Source of the DNA: Actinoplanes xinjiangensis
GTDB lineage: Bacteria; Actinomycetota; Actinomycetes; Mycobacteriales; Micromonosporaceae
NCBI RefSeq assembly: GCF_003148685.1
Contig: NZ_QGGR01000003.1
Coordinates: forward strand, 558,001 to 622,000
DNA: 64,000 bases
Direction of reading: 5' to 3'
This document shows positions 51,219 through 59,691 of the stretch, piece by piece. The notes beneath the pieces were generated by a model, which saw only the letters and a program-made list of their open reading frames with translations, did not search any database and had not been told where the DNA came from. Numbering within the stretch: the first letter of the stretch is position 1; each line of letters starts with the position of its first letter. The position numbers and the translations under genes were made by a program.

Positions 51219-53114
51219 ATGAGCACTCTGATCGAGCGGCATCTGTACGACGTCGTCGTCATCGGGGCCGGTGGCGCCGGCCTGCGTGCGGCGATCGAGG
51301 CCCGGCTCGCCGGCAAACGCACCGCGATCATCTCGAAGTCGCTGTTCGGCAAGGCGCACACGGTGATGGCCGAGGGCGGCGCCGCGGCCGCGATGGGCAA
51401 CGTGAACAGCAGAGACAACTGGATGGTGCACTTCCGGGACACCATGCGGGGCGGCAAGTTCCTGAACAACTTCCGGATGGCGGAACTGCACGCCAAGGAG
51501 GCGCCGGAGCGGATCTGGGAGCTGGAGACGTACGGCGCGCTCTTCGACCGGACCAAGGACGGCAAGATCTCGCAGCGCAACTTCGGCGGCCACGAGTACC
51601 CGCGTCTCGCCCACGTCGGCGACCGCACCGGTCTGGAGCTGATCCGCACCCTTCAGCAGAAGATCGTGTCGCTGCAGCAGGAGGACTTCGCCGAGACCGG
51701 CAGCTACGACTCGCGGATCCGGGTGTTCCAGGAGACCACGATCACCGAGCTGCTGCTCGACGGCGACCGGGTGGCCGGGGCGTTCGGCTATTACCGCGAG
51801 TCCGGTGAGTTCGTCCTGTTCGAGGCGCCGGCCGTGGTGCTGGCCACCGGCGGGGTGGGCCGCAGTTACAAGGTCACCTCGAACTCGTGGGAGTACACCG
51901 GTGACGGCCACGCGCTGGCCCTGCGCGCCGGGGCGACCCTGATCAACATGGAGTTCCTCCAGTTCCACCCGACCGGCATGGTCTGGCCGCCCAGCGTGAA
52001 GGGCATCCTGGTCACCGAGTCGGTCCGCGGCGACGGCGGGGTGCTGCGCAACTCCGAGGGCAAGCGGTTCATGTTCGACTACGTCCCCGACGTCTTCCGC
52101 AAGCAGTACGCGGAGACCGAGGAGGAGGCCGACCGCTGGTACACCGACGCGGACAACAACCGCCGCCCGCCGGAGCTGCTGCCCCGCGACGAGGTGGCCC
52201 GGGCCATCAACAGCGAGGTCAAGGCGGGCCGGGGCAGTCCAGCCGGCGGGGTCTTCCTGGACATCGCCAGCCGGATGCCGGCCGAGCAGATCATCCGGCG
52301 GCTGCCGTCGATGCACCACCAGTTCAAGGAGCTGGCCGACGTCGACATCACCAAGGAACCGATGGAGGTCGGGCCGACCTGCCACTACGTGATGGGTGGC
52401 GTCGAGGTCGAACCCGACACCGGTGCGGCGTTCGGCACGGTCCAGGGGCTGTTCGCGGCGGGCGAGGTGTCCGGAGGCATGCACGGATCCAACCGGCTGG
52501 GTGGCAACTCGCTGTCCGACCTGCTGGTCTTCGGCAAACGGGCCGGGGAGCACGCGTCGGCCTATGTGGAGACGCTCCAGGCCCGGCCGAAGCCGTCGAA
52601 GGTCGACGTCGCCGCCGCGGCCGAGGTGGCGCTCGCGCCTCTGGTCCGTGCGGGGGGCGAGAACCCGTACACCCTGCAACAGGATCTTCAGGCGGTGATG
52701 GGTGACCTGGTCGGCATCATCCGGCGCGAGGGCGAGTTGACCGATGCGCTGAAGAAGCTTCAGGAGCTGCGGGTCCGCGTCGCGAACGTGAGCGCGAGCG
52801 GCGGCCGCCGCTACAACCCCGGCTGGCATCTGGCCATCGACCTGCGCAACATGCTCGTCGTCTCGGAGTGCACCGCCAAGGCGGCGCTGGAGCGGGAGGA
52901 GTCGCGCGGCGGTCACACCCGTGAGGACTTCCCGAAGATGAGCCCGGAGTGGCGGCGCGTCAACCTGGTCTGCTCGCTGGAGGAGACCGGCGAGGTGCAC
53001 CTGGAACGCAAACCGGTGCCGCGGATGCGCGACGAGTTGTTCGACCTGTTCGATCGCAGTGAGCTGGCCAAGTATGTGACCGATGAGGAACTGGCCGAGA
53101 GGGAGGCAGAGTGA
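51219..53114 (+). CDS. sdhA: Succinate dehydrogenase/fumarate reductase flavoprotein
   Basis: 631 aa from ATG 51219 behind GAGGAGGCGG. The FAD fingerprint VVIGAGGAGLRAAIEA is near residue 15, and the covalent-flavin histidine lies in KAHTVMAEGGAAAAMGN. The catalytic region contains FLQFHPTGMVWPP and GGMHGSNRLGGNSLSDLLVF. It oxidises succinate to fumarate on the cytoplasmic face. It lies 11 bp after sdhC and overlaps sdhB by 4 nt. Confidence 0.95.
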   Translation: MSTLIERHLYDVVVIGAGGAGLRAAIEARLAGKRTAIISKSLFGKAHTVMAEGGAAAAMGNVNSRDNWMVHFRDTMRGGKFLNNFRMAELHAKEAPERIWELETYGALFDRTKDGKISQRNFGGHEYPRLAHVGDRTGLELIRTLQQKIVSLQQEDFAETGSYDSRIRVFQETTITELLLDGDRVAGAFGYYRESGEFVLFEAPAVVLATGGVGRSYKVTSNSWEYTGDGHALALRAGATLINMEFLQFHPTGMVWPPSVKGILVTESVRGDGGVLRNSEGKRFMFDYVPDVFRKQYAETEEEADRWYTDADNNRRPPELLPRDEVARAINSEVKAGRGSPAGGVFLDIASRMPAEQIIRRLPSMHHQFKELADVDITKEPMEVGPTCHYVMGGVEVEPDTGAAFGTVQGLFAAGEVSGGMHGSNRLGGNSLSDLLVFGKRAGEHASAYVETLQARPKPSKVDVAAAAEVALAPLVRAGGENPYTLQQDLQAVMGDLVGIIRREGELTDALKKLQELRVRVANVSASGGRRYNPGWHLAIDLRNMLVVSECTAKAALEREESRGGHTREDFPKMSPEWRRVNLVCSLEETGEVHLERKPVPRMRDELFDLFDRSELAKYVTDEELAEREAE

Positions 53115-54094
53115 AACGCCACTTCCGTGTCTGGCGCGGCGACGCGTCCGGCGGCGACCTGCGCGACTTCGACGTCGAGGTGAACGAGGGCGAGGTCGTC
53201 CTCGACATCATCCACCGCTTGCAGGCCACCGAGACGCCCGACCTGGCCTGCCGGTGGAACTGCAAGGCCGGCAAGTGCGGCTCCTGCTCCATGGAGATCA
53301 ACGGCAAGCCGCGGCTCGGGTGCATGACCCGGATGTCGACGTTCGAAGAGAACGAGACCATCACGATCACTCCGATCCGCACTTTCCCGGTGATCCGTGA
53401 CCTGGTCACCGACGTGTCCTTCAACTACGAGAAGGCGCGCGAGACGCCCGCGTTCGCTCCGCCGCCCGGCGTCGCTCCCGGCGAGTACCGGATGCAGCAG
53501 ATCGACGTCGAGCGCAGCCAGGAGTTCCGGAAGTGCATCGAGTGCTTCCTCTGCCAGAACACCTGCCACGTGATCCGCGACCACGACGAGAACAAGCCGG
53601 CCTTCTCCGGCCCCCGCTACTTCATCCGCGCCGCCGAATTGGACATGCACCCGCTCGACGACCGGTCCGACCGCAAGGAGTACGCGCAGGCCAGCCAGGG
53701 TCTCGGCTTCTGCAACATCACCAAGTGCTGCACCGAGGTCTGCCCGGAACACATCAAGATCACCGACAACGCGATCATCCCGATGAAGGAACGCGTGGTC
53801 GACCGGCGTTACGACCCGCTGGTCTGGCTGGGCCGCAAGATCCTGCGCCGTGACCAGCTCGGGTCCGACAACATGGCGCCCAGCACCACCCCCGGGGTGG
53901 CCGGCACCTCCGGCGGCATCCCGAGTTCCCGCGCCCGCCGGCCGGAGGGTGCGCCGGTCGGCCCCGACGGTCACATGGACATCGCCGAACTCGTCGCGCC
54001 CCTCCAGGGCGGCCTCTCCCCCTTCGGCGAGGACATGACCTTCCCGCTCCCGCCCGAAGAGGTCACCTACCACCACCCGGAAAAGGACCGATAA
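53111..54094 (+). CDS. sdhB: Succinate dehydrogenase iron-sulfur subunit
   Basis: 327 aa from GTG 53111 (GTGA overlap). The 2Fe-2S cysteines lie in CRWNCKAGKCGSC, the 4Fe-4S in CIECFLCQNTC, and the last cluster in CNITKCCTEVCPEH. A C-terminal extension of about 70 residues, Pro/Gly-rich with a final VTYHHPEKDR, goes beyond the core SdhB length. It relays electrons from FAD to the membrane anchor. Confidence 0.94.
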   Translation: MKRHFRVWRGDASGGDLRDFDVEVNEGEVVLDIIHRLQATETPDLACRWNCKAGKCGSCSMEINGKPRLGCMTRMSTFEENETITITPIRTFPVIRDLVTDVSFNYEKARETPAFAPPPGVAPGEYRMQQIDVERSQEFRKCIECFLCQNTCHVIRDHDENKPAFSGPRYFIRAAELDMHPLDDRSDRKEYAQASQGLGFCNITKCCTEVCPEHIKITDNAIIPMKERVVDRRYDPLVWLGRKILRRDQLGSDNMAPSTTPGVAGTSGGIPSSRARRPEGAPVGPDGHMDIAELVAPLQGGLSPFGEDMTFPLPPEEVTYHHPEKDR

Positions 54095-54127
54095 CCCCTT
54101 TCCGGTACGGGCCGGACGGCCCCACGC

Positions 54128-54198
54128 GGAGCCACCCCGTCCCGTGGCTCCCCCGCGACGCCCAGCCCGGTCCCGGCCGCAACGCGGCCGCCGGGCTG
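54128..54198 (+). terminator. Tandem terminator hairpins after sdhB
   Basis: First stem GGAGCCAC (54128-54135) / GTGGCTCC (54144-54151). Second stem CAGCCCGG + CGGCCGC (54163-54180) / GCGGCCG + CCGGGCTG (54184-54198), 15 bp with a small bulge. Both lack T-runs. Confidence 0.7.
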
Positions 54199-54221
54199 AG
54201 GCGAGGGTCTAAAGTCGTCGG

Positions 54222-54800
54222 GTGCCCTCCCTCGTCACGCCCGCGCTGCCGGCAGGCTCTCTCGCGTCCATGGACCAGACGGCGATCACCGGTGACGGGG
54301 TGCTGCTGCGGGCGTGGACGGAAGCGGACCGGGCGGCCGTCGTGGCCGGATTCGCCGACCCGGACATCCAGCGGTGGCACTGCCGGAGTCTGGACGACGA
54401 CGAGGCCCTGGCCTGGATCGCCCGGTGGCGGACGGGCTGGCTCGCGGAGACCGAGGCGTGCTGGGCGGTCGTCGCCGACGGCGTGGTGGCGGGCCAGATC
54501 GGGCTACGCCGGATCGACCTCGCCGAGGGGATGGCGGCGATCTCCTACTGGACGCTGCCGGCCGCCCGGGGACGGCGGGTCGCGCCGCGAGCGCTGGAAG
54601 CCCTGACCAGCTGGGCCTTCCACGACCTGGGCCTGCACCGGCTGGAACTGAGTCACTCCACCGCGAACACCGCCTCGTGCCGGGTGGCCGGACGATCCGG
54701 CTTCCCCGCCGAGGGAACCAAACGCGCCGAGGCCCGGCACGCCGACGGCTGGCACGACATGCACCTGCACGCCCGCCTGGCCACCGACCCCGCCCGCTGA
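54222..54800 (+). CDS. GNAT family acetyltransferase (RimJ-like)
   Basis: 192 aa from GTG 54222, which has TAAAGT 6 nt upstream, a leaderless pattern; ATG 54270 is an alternative. It contains ISYWTLPAARGRRVAPRALE and LGLHRLELSHSTANTASCRV, the acetyl-CoA and ribosomal-protein-acetyltransferase-like motifs of the RimJ/RimL subgroup. The substrate is unknown. Confidence 0.85.
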   Translation: MPSLVTPALPAGSLASMDQTAITGDGVLLRAWTEADRAAVVAGFADPDIQRWHCRSLDDDEALAWIARWRTGWLAETEACWAVVADGVVAGQIGLRRIDLAEGMAAISYWTLPAARGRRVAPRALEALTSWAFHDLGLHRLELSHSTANTASCRVAGRSGFPAEGTKRAEARHADGWHDMHLHARLATDPAR

Positions 54801-54838
54801 CACCGGCGGGCGCCGCGTCGCCGGCCGCATCTTTCGCC

Positions 54839-54871
54839 GGCCTGACCGCGTCCGCCGACCGGCGTCAGGCC
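54839..54871. terminator. Hairpin at the convergent GNAT/TetR ends
   Basis: GGCCTGAC (54839-54846) / GTCAGGCC (54864-54871), an 8-bp stem overlapping the last codons of the TetR gene. Confidence 0.4.
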
Positions 54872-55623
54872 GACTCGGCGTCGGCGCTGGTGGCCGGGGT
54901 CGCCTCGCGGGTGCGCCAGAGTTCCAAACCGTCGAGGATGCGCTCGAGGCCGAAGGCGAAGCTCTCCGCGAAGACCCGCTCGGGGTCCATCGCGGCGACG
55001 CCCTCCTCCTTGCGCCAGCGGCCGAACTCCGGGTGTTCCTCGGACAGCGTCTCCACGTAGGGCTGCAGCTTCTCCTGCATCTCGGCGGCCGACCGGCCGG
55101 ACCGCCGGACCATCGCCGCGGCCGCCGCTTCGGTGGTCGCCGACCCGATCACGTGGGCGGTGATCAGCGAGCTCACATGGGACAGGTCGGGTCCGCGGAA
55201 CCCGGCCGCGGAGAGCAGCGCGACGGTGCGGTTGCCCATCCGCATGACGTTCGGCCCGAACGTGGGCCGCAATCCGAGCAGCCCGATCACCCATGGGTGG
55301 CGCAGCAGCATGGCCCGGATGCCGTTGGCCATCACCGACACGCCGATCCGCCAGGGGGCGTCGCCCGGCTCCGGCACGTAGATCTCGCCCATCACCTCGT
55401 CGACGGCCAGTTCCAGCAGGTCGTCCTTGGTGGCGACGTGCCAGTAGAGCGAGGTGGCGCCGGAACCGAGCCGGGCCCCCAGACGGCGCATGCTCAGGCC
55501 GGCGGCGCCCTCGGCGTCCAGCAGTTCGATCGCGGCGCGCACGATCTGCTCCCGGCTGAGCGTGGGCTGACCGGTACGGGCTCGGACGGGTCGGGTCCAC
55601 ACCGAGTCGATGAAGTCGGGCAT
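54865..55623 (-). CDS. TetR family repressor of the adjacent MFS exporter
   Basis: 252 aa with an N-terminal HTH (REQIVRAAIELLDAEGAAGL, GSGATSLYWHVATKDDLLEL) and a C-terminal ligand domain of the TetR_C type used by drug-responsive repressors. It is divergent from the MFS gene across 89 bp that contain three copies of one motif, so it very likely represses both genes. Confidence 0.9.
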   Translation of the reverse strand: MPDFIDSVWTRPVRARTGQPTLSREQIVRAAIELLDAEGAAGLSMRRLGARLGSGATSLYWHVATKDDLLELAVDEVMGEIYVPEPGDAPWRIGVSVMANGIRAMLLRHPWVIGLLGLRPTFGPNVMRMGNRTVALLSAAGFRGPDLSHVSSLITAHVIGSATTEAAAAAMVRRSGRSAAEMQEKLQPYVETLSEEHPEFGRWRKEEGVAAMDPERVFAESFAFGLERILDGLELWRTREATPATSADAESA

Positions 55624-55641
55624 GAGGCCATCCTAAAGGGG

Positions 55642-55700
55642 CTCGTACACTGTTCGAGTCTACTGGTACGGTGTTCGAGCCCAAGCGAACACTGTACGAG
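55642..55700. promoter_or_regulatory. Three TetR operator-like repeats
   Basis: CTCGTACACTGTTCGAG (55642-55658), GGTACGGTGTTCGAG (55665-55679) and, inverted, CGAACACTGTACGAG (55686-55700). All share GTAC--TGTTCG and cover the promoter region between the divergent TetR and MFS genes. Confidence 0.75.
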
Positions 55701-55712
55701 AGGAGTTTCTCG

Positions 55713-57278
55713 ATGGCTGACCGTCATCCGCGGCGGTGGCTGATCCTGGGTGTTCTCTGCCTGAGCCTGCTCGTGGTCATGGTGGACAACATGGTGCTCA
55801 ACATCGCGATCCCCGCACTCATCCGGGACCTCGGCGCGAGCACCGCCGACATTCAGTGGATCATCGACGCGTACATCCTGGTCTTCGGCGGTCTGCTGCT
55901 CACCGCCGGCAGCCTCTCCGACCGGCACGGTCGCCGTCTCGGCCTGGTCATCGGCCTGGTCGTCTTCGGTGGCGCCTCGGCGCTGGCCACCGTCTGCGAG
56001 ACACCGGGGCAACTGATCGCGGTCCGGGGCCTGATGGGTCTCGGCGCCGCCTTCCTGATGCCCGGCACGCTGGCCATTCTCACCACCGTCTTCGGCGAGG
56101 ACGAGCGCAAGAAGGCCATCGCCATCTGGAGCTCGGTGCTCATGCTCGGCGCCCTCGGCGGCCCGGCGCTCGGCGGGCTGATGCTCGAGCACTTCTGGTG
56201 GGGCTCGGTCTTCCTGCTCAACATCCCGATCGCGGTGCTCGGCATCGTGGCCGCGTTGCTGATCATCCCGGAGTCCAAGGGGCCGACCTCCCGCCCCGAC
56301 ACGGTCGGCGCACTGCTCTCCACGATCGGCATGACCGCCCTGATCTGGGGCGTGATCTCGGCGCCTGAGCACGGCTGGGAGTCGTTGCGCACCGCCGGCG
56401 CGCTCGTGATCGGCGTGGTCGCCCTGGTCGGGTTCGCCCTCTGGGAACGCCGCATCGATGAGCCGATGCTGCCGCTGCCCCTCTTCCGCGACCGCAATTT
56501 CCGGGGCGCCAGCCTGTCGCTGGTGCTGCTCTCCTTCTCGGCCGGCGGGGTGATGCTGGCGATCACGCAGTACCTCCAGTTCGTCCTCGGATACGAGCCG
56601 ATCAGAGCGGGTGCGGCGTTCATCCCGATGCTCCTGACGACGATGGTGTTCAACGGCATCGGCGTGGTGGTGGACAAGCGGTTCGGTGCCCGGGTGGCGT
56701 TGACGGCCGGCCTGTTGCTGGTGGCGGGCGGTTTCGCGGTGCTCGCGTCCCTGGACTACGCGGACGGCTACCTCAAGCTGGCCGCGGCGCTGGTGATCAT
56801 CGGCATGGGCAGCGGGGTGGCCTCGCCGGCGGCGGTGGGCACGCTGCTCGGCGCGCTGCCGCCGGAGCGGGCCGGGGTCGGGTCGGCGGTGAACGACACG
56901 GTGCAGCAGGTCGGTGCCGCCCTCAGCGTGGCGGTGCTCGGCAGCGTGCTGACCACGGCCTACCGTGCGGCGATGCCGCCGGGCACGACCGGGCCGGCAC
57001 GGGACTCGCTGGGCGACGCCCTGGGAGTCGCGGCCGCGACCGGGGACGCCGGGCTGGCGGACGCGGCACGGGCCGCCTTCGTGGATGCCATCGCGGTCAC
57101 CTCTCTGATCGGCGTGGTGGGCGGGATCGCCGCCGCGGTCCTGGCCGCCGCGGTGTTGCGACCGAAGCCTGCCACGGCCCCGGCGGCCGGCGGCCCGTCA
57201 TCCACAGAAGCGGAAGAGGCGGAAAGGTTGTCCACAGATCCGGAAGTGGAACCCGCCGGAATCGAACGCCCGTACTAA
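55713..57278 (+). CDS. MFS transporter, DHA2 (14-helix) drug-efflux type
   Basis: 521 aa from ATG 55713 (AGAGGAG upstream). It has fourteen predicted helices. Early motifs are VVMVDNMVLNIAIPAL (motif D1) and AGSLSDRHGRRLGLV (motif A), and motif C is ALGGPALGGLM, marking a proton-drug antiporter. A charged C-terminal tail follows. It is controlled by the divergent TetR. The substrate is unknown, probably a cationic or amphipathic compound. Confidence 0.9.
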   Translation: MADRHPRRWLILGVLCLSLLVVMVDNMVLNIAIPALIRDLGASTADIQWIIDAYILVFGGLLLTAGSLSDRHGRRLGLVIGLVVFGGASALATVCETPGQLIAVRGLMGLGAAFLMPGTLAILTTVFGEDERKKAIAIWSSVLMLGALGGPALGGLMLEHFWWGSVFLLNIPIAVLGIVAALLIIPESKGPTSRPDTVGALLSTIGMTALIWGVISAPEHGWESLRTAGALVIGVVALVGFALWERRIDEPMLPLPLFRDRNFRGASLSLVLLSFSAGGVMLAITQYLQFVLGYEPIRAGAAFIPMLLTTMVFNGIGVVVDKRFGARVALTAGLLLVAGGFAVLASLDYADGYLKLAAALVIIGMGSGVASPAAVGTLLGALPPERAGVGSAVNDTVQQVGAALSVAVLGSVLTTAYRAAMPPGTTGPARDSLGDALGVAAATGDAGLADAARAAFVDAIAVTSLIGVVGGIAAAVLAAAVLRPKPATAPAAGGPSSTEAEEAERLSTDPEVEPAGIERPY

Positions 57279-57287
57279 TATGGCGCC

Positions 57288-57923
57288 ATGACCAGCGCCT
57301 ACCAACCTTCGATGTTCGACCTGATGTCCGGGCCGGCTGAGGCGGTCGAGCCATTGACCGGCCGCCTCACCCGGCATCAGCTCACCGCCGGAGCCTGGGT
57401 CGACGTGCTGCCGGGCTGGCTGCACGGGTCGGACGCGGTCTTCGAGGCGCTGCTCGGCATCGACTGGCGGGCCGAGCGGCGCAGAATGTATGACGACATC
57501 GTCGACGTCCCCCGGCTCCTGCGGTGGTTCGGCCCGCGGGAGCATCTGCCACACCCCGCACTGGTGGCGGCGCGGTCCGAGCTCAACCGGCACTACGCCG
57601 GGGAGCTGGGCGAGGAGTTCGTGACCGCGGGCATGTGCCTCTACCGCGACGGGCGCGACAGCGTGGCGTGGCACGGCGACACCATCGGGCGCTCCGCCAC
57701 CGTGGACACGATGGTCGCCATCGTCTCGTTCGGCTCACCCCGCAACCTGCTGCTGCGACCACGGGCGGGTGGGCACGAGACGCTGCGGTTCCCCCTCGGG
57801 CACGGCGATCTGATCGTGATGGGCGGGTCCTGTCAGCGCACCTGGGAGCATGCCGTGCCGAAGACGGCCAAGCCGGTCGGACCGCGGGTGAGCGTGCAGT
57901 TCCGACCAGCCGGTGTGGCCTGA
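57288..57923 (+). CDS. alkB: AlkB-like 2-oxoglutarate/Fe(II) dioxygenase
   Basis: 211 aa from ATG 57288; TAATAT lies 6 nt upstream inside the MFS stop region, so it is probably leaderless. The iron ligands are HxD in WHGDTIG (about residue 130) and His in TWEHAVPK, and the 2-oxoglutarate arginines lie in PRVSVQFR. AlkB enzymes repair alkylated bases by oxidative demethylation. No SOS or Ada box was seen upstream. Confidence 0.9.
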   Translation: MTSAYQPSMFDLMSGPAEAVEPLTGRLTRHQLTAGAWVDVLPGWLHGSDAVFEALLGIDWRAERRRMYDDIVDVPRLLRWFGPREHLPHPALVAARSELNRHYAGELGEEFVTAGMCLYRDGRDSVAWHGDTIGRSATVDTMVAIVSFGSPRNLLLRPRAGGHETLRFPLGHGDLIVMGGSCQRTWEHAVPKTAKPVGPRVSVQFRPAGVA

Positions 57924-57958
57924 TCAGAGGTCTTCGGTAACGCGGACATTGCAAGTGG

Positions 57959-57996
57959 TTGACGAGTCCGCCGAGAAAGTTACACTCCAAGTGTAA
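57959..57996 (+). promoter_or_regulatory. liv promoter with overlapping palindromic operator
   Basis: -35 TTGACG (57959-57964), 16-bp spacer, -10 TACACT (57981-57986). The perfect dyad TTACACT-CCA-AGTGTAA (57980-57996) covers the -10 and start region, so the bound factor should repress. A related 17-bp site lies at 62893-62909. Confidence 0.75.
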
Positions 57997-58050
57997 ATAG
58001 TTGATGCTCCATCTCCCTTACAGGACTTCCACCGGTCCGGCGAGGCGGTC

Positions 58051-58758
58051 ATGTCAACAGATTCCCAGCTCAAGGAGCTTGCGCTCCACGACATCACGGT
58101 CCGCTTCGGCGGCCTGACCGCTCTCGACAGTGTGTCCCTGCGCGTGGCGCCGGGGCGGATCGTCGGCGTCATCGGGCCGAACGGTGCGGGCAAGACCACC
58201 CTTTTCAACGTCATCTGTGGATTCGTGCAGCCGACCTCCGGGTCGCTCACTCTGGACGGGAGCCCCTGGCGGCCCCGCCCACACCACCTGAGCCGTCTGG
58301 GTATCGCCCGGACACTCCAGGGGGTCGGCCAGTTCTCCGGCATGACCGTGCTGGAGAACGTGATGGTCGGCGCCCGTCACCGGCACGCGGAGTCCGAGGC
58401 GCTGGCCGCCCTGGACCGGTGCGGCGTCGCGCGCTATGCGGATGCCCATCCGGGCGCTCTGCCGTATGCGATCCGCAAACGCATCGAGCTGGCCCGCGCC
58501 CTGGTGGCGAAGCCACGCATCCTGATGCTCGACGAGCCGGCCGGCGGCCTGGACGCCGATGAGATCGCCTGGCTCGGTGCTCTGATCAAGGAGACCGGCA
58601 CCACCGTGCTGCTGGTCGAGCACCACATGGATCTGGTGATGTCGGTCTGCGACGAGATCCTGGTCCTCGACTTCGGCAAGTCGATCGCACTCGGTTCGCC
58701 CGCGGAGATCAGCGCGAATCCCAAGGTGACCGAGGCCTATCTCGGCGCGGCGGCCTGA
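58051..58758 (+). CDS. livG: Branched-chain-type ABC transporter ATPase LivG
   Basis: 235 aa with Walker A GPNGAGKTTLFN, Q-loop RTLQGVGQF, a divergent signature LPYAIRKRIELARAL, Walker B ILMLDEPAGGLDADE and H-loop VEHHMDLV, all typical of LivG. It is the first gene of a five-gene transporter operon. The real ligand may be an amino acid, aromatic acid or other small carboxylate, since this family is broad. Confidence 0.92.
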   Translation: MSTDSQLKELALHDITVRFGGLTALDSVSLRVAPGRIVGVIGPNGAGKTTLFNVICGFVQPTSGSLTLDGSPWRPRPHHLSRLGIARTLQGVGQFSGMTVLENVMVGARHRHAESEALAALDRCGVARYADAHPGALPYAIRKRIELARALVAKPRILMLDEPAGGLDADEIAWLGALIKETGTTVLLVEHHMDLVMSVCDEILVLDFGKSIALGSPAEISANPKVTEAYLGAAA

Positions 58759-58769
58759 CCCTACTCAGC

Positions 58770-58847
58770 ATCACCCGTTCCGTGTGGGGCCGGACCGGCC
58801 TCTGACCTATCACCTGTTCCGCGTGGGGCCGGACCGGCCTCTGACCT
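58770..58847. repeat. Two tandem copies of a 39-bp element in the liv operon
   Basis: 58770-58808 and 58809-58847 differ at two positions. Each holds the self-complementary GGCCGG-A-CCGGCC. They lie in the 213-bp gap between livG and livF and may act as an RNA structure that adjusts the ratio or stability of the two messages. Confidence 0.85.
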
Positions 58848-58933
58848 CGCATACCCGAAAAGCCGGTCGTGTCCCGGCGCTCTTCGGCATACCCGAAACA
58901 CGTCTACGAGCGGCCCCCGAGAAAGGAGCGCCG

Positions 58934-58975
58934 ATGATCACGCGTACCCCGGAATCAACGGGAGACAGCCGATGA
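58934..58975 (+). CDS. Putative 13-aa leader peptide coupled to livF
   Basis: ATG 58934 follows GAAAGGAG and opens MITRTPESTGDSR, whose stop overlaps the livF ATG (58972-58975). livF lacks its own good ribosome binding site, so coupling is likely. Confidence 0.45.
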   Translation: MITRTPESTGDSR

Positions 58976-59691
58976 GCGGCGCGTTGTTGCAGGTCGAAGG
59001 CCTCACCGCCGGATATGGCGCGGCCCCCGTCCTGCACGATGTGGACCTCACCGTCCGGCCGGGAGAGATCGTCGCCGTGCTCGGGGCGAACGGCGCCGGC
59101 AAGACGACGCTGCTGCGCACCCTGTCCGGACTGGTCCGCAGCACCCACGGTCGGGTCGTCCTGGACGGCGACGACCTGGCCGGCACCAAAGTGGAGCATC
59201 TCGTACGCCGGGGCATAGCGCACGTCCCCGAGGGGCGCGGCGTGGTCACCGAGTTGACCGTCGACGAGAACCTGCGGCTCGGCGGCCTCTGGCGACGCGA
59301 CCGGGCCGACGCGAAAGTGGCGCTCGACGAGGTCTACGACCTGTTCCCTCCGCTGGCACAGCGCCGCACCTTCGCCGGGCACCAGCTGTCCGGCGGCGAG
59401 CGGCAGATGCTGGCACTGGGCCGGGCCCTGGTCGGGCGGCCGCGGTTGCTGCTGCTCGACGAGCCGTCGCTCGGCCTCGCACCCAAGGTCACCCGGCACA
59501 TCATGACCCTGTTGCGTGACCTGCGGGAACGTACCGGCCTGGCGGTTCTGCTGGTCGAACAGAACGTGCGCAGCGCGCTCTCCATCGCCGACGAGGGCGT
59601 GGTGCTGTCGCTGGGCCGGGTGGTGGTGCGCAACAAGGCGTCGGTGCTCCGCGACGACGCCGACCTCCGTCACGCCTACCTGGGGTTCTGA
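58972..59691 (+). CDS. livF: Branched-chain-type ABC transporter ATPase LivF
   Basis: 239 aa with Walker A GANGAGKTTLLRTLSG, the LivF-specific RRGIAHVPEGRGVVTELTV, signature LSGGERQMLALGRAL and Walker B LLLLDEPSLGLAP. It pairs with LivG. It overlaps livH by one base. Confidence 0.93.
   Translation: MSGALLQVEGLTAGYGAAPVLHDVDLTVRPGEIVAVLGANGAGKTTLLRTLSGLVRSTHGRVVLDGDDLAGTKVEHLVRRGIAHVPEGRGVVTELTVDENLRLGGLWRRDRADAKVALDEVYDLFPPLAQRRTFAGHQLSGGERQMLALGRALVGRPRLLLLDEPSLGLAPKVTRHIMTLLRDLRERTGLAVLLVEQNVRSALSIADEGVVLSLGRVVVRNKASVLRDDADLRHAYLGF

Noticed and set aside
57199..57236. TCATCCACA and TTGTCCACA as further DnaA boxes
   Set aside because: They lie in the coding tail of the MFS gene and are not clustered or phased like those at 1496-1557; chance matches are likely.
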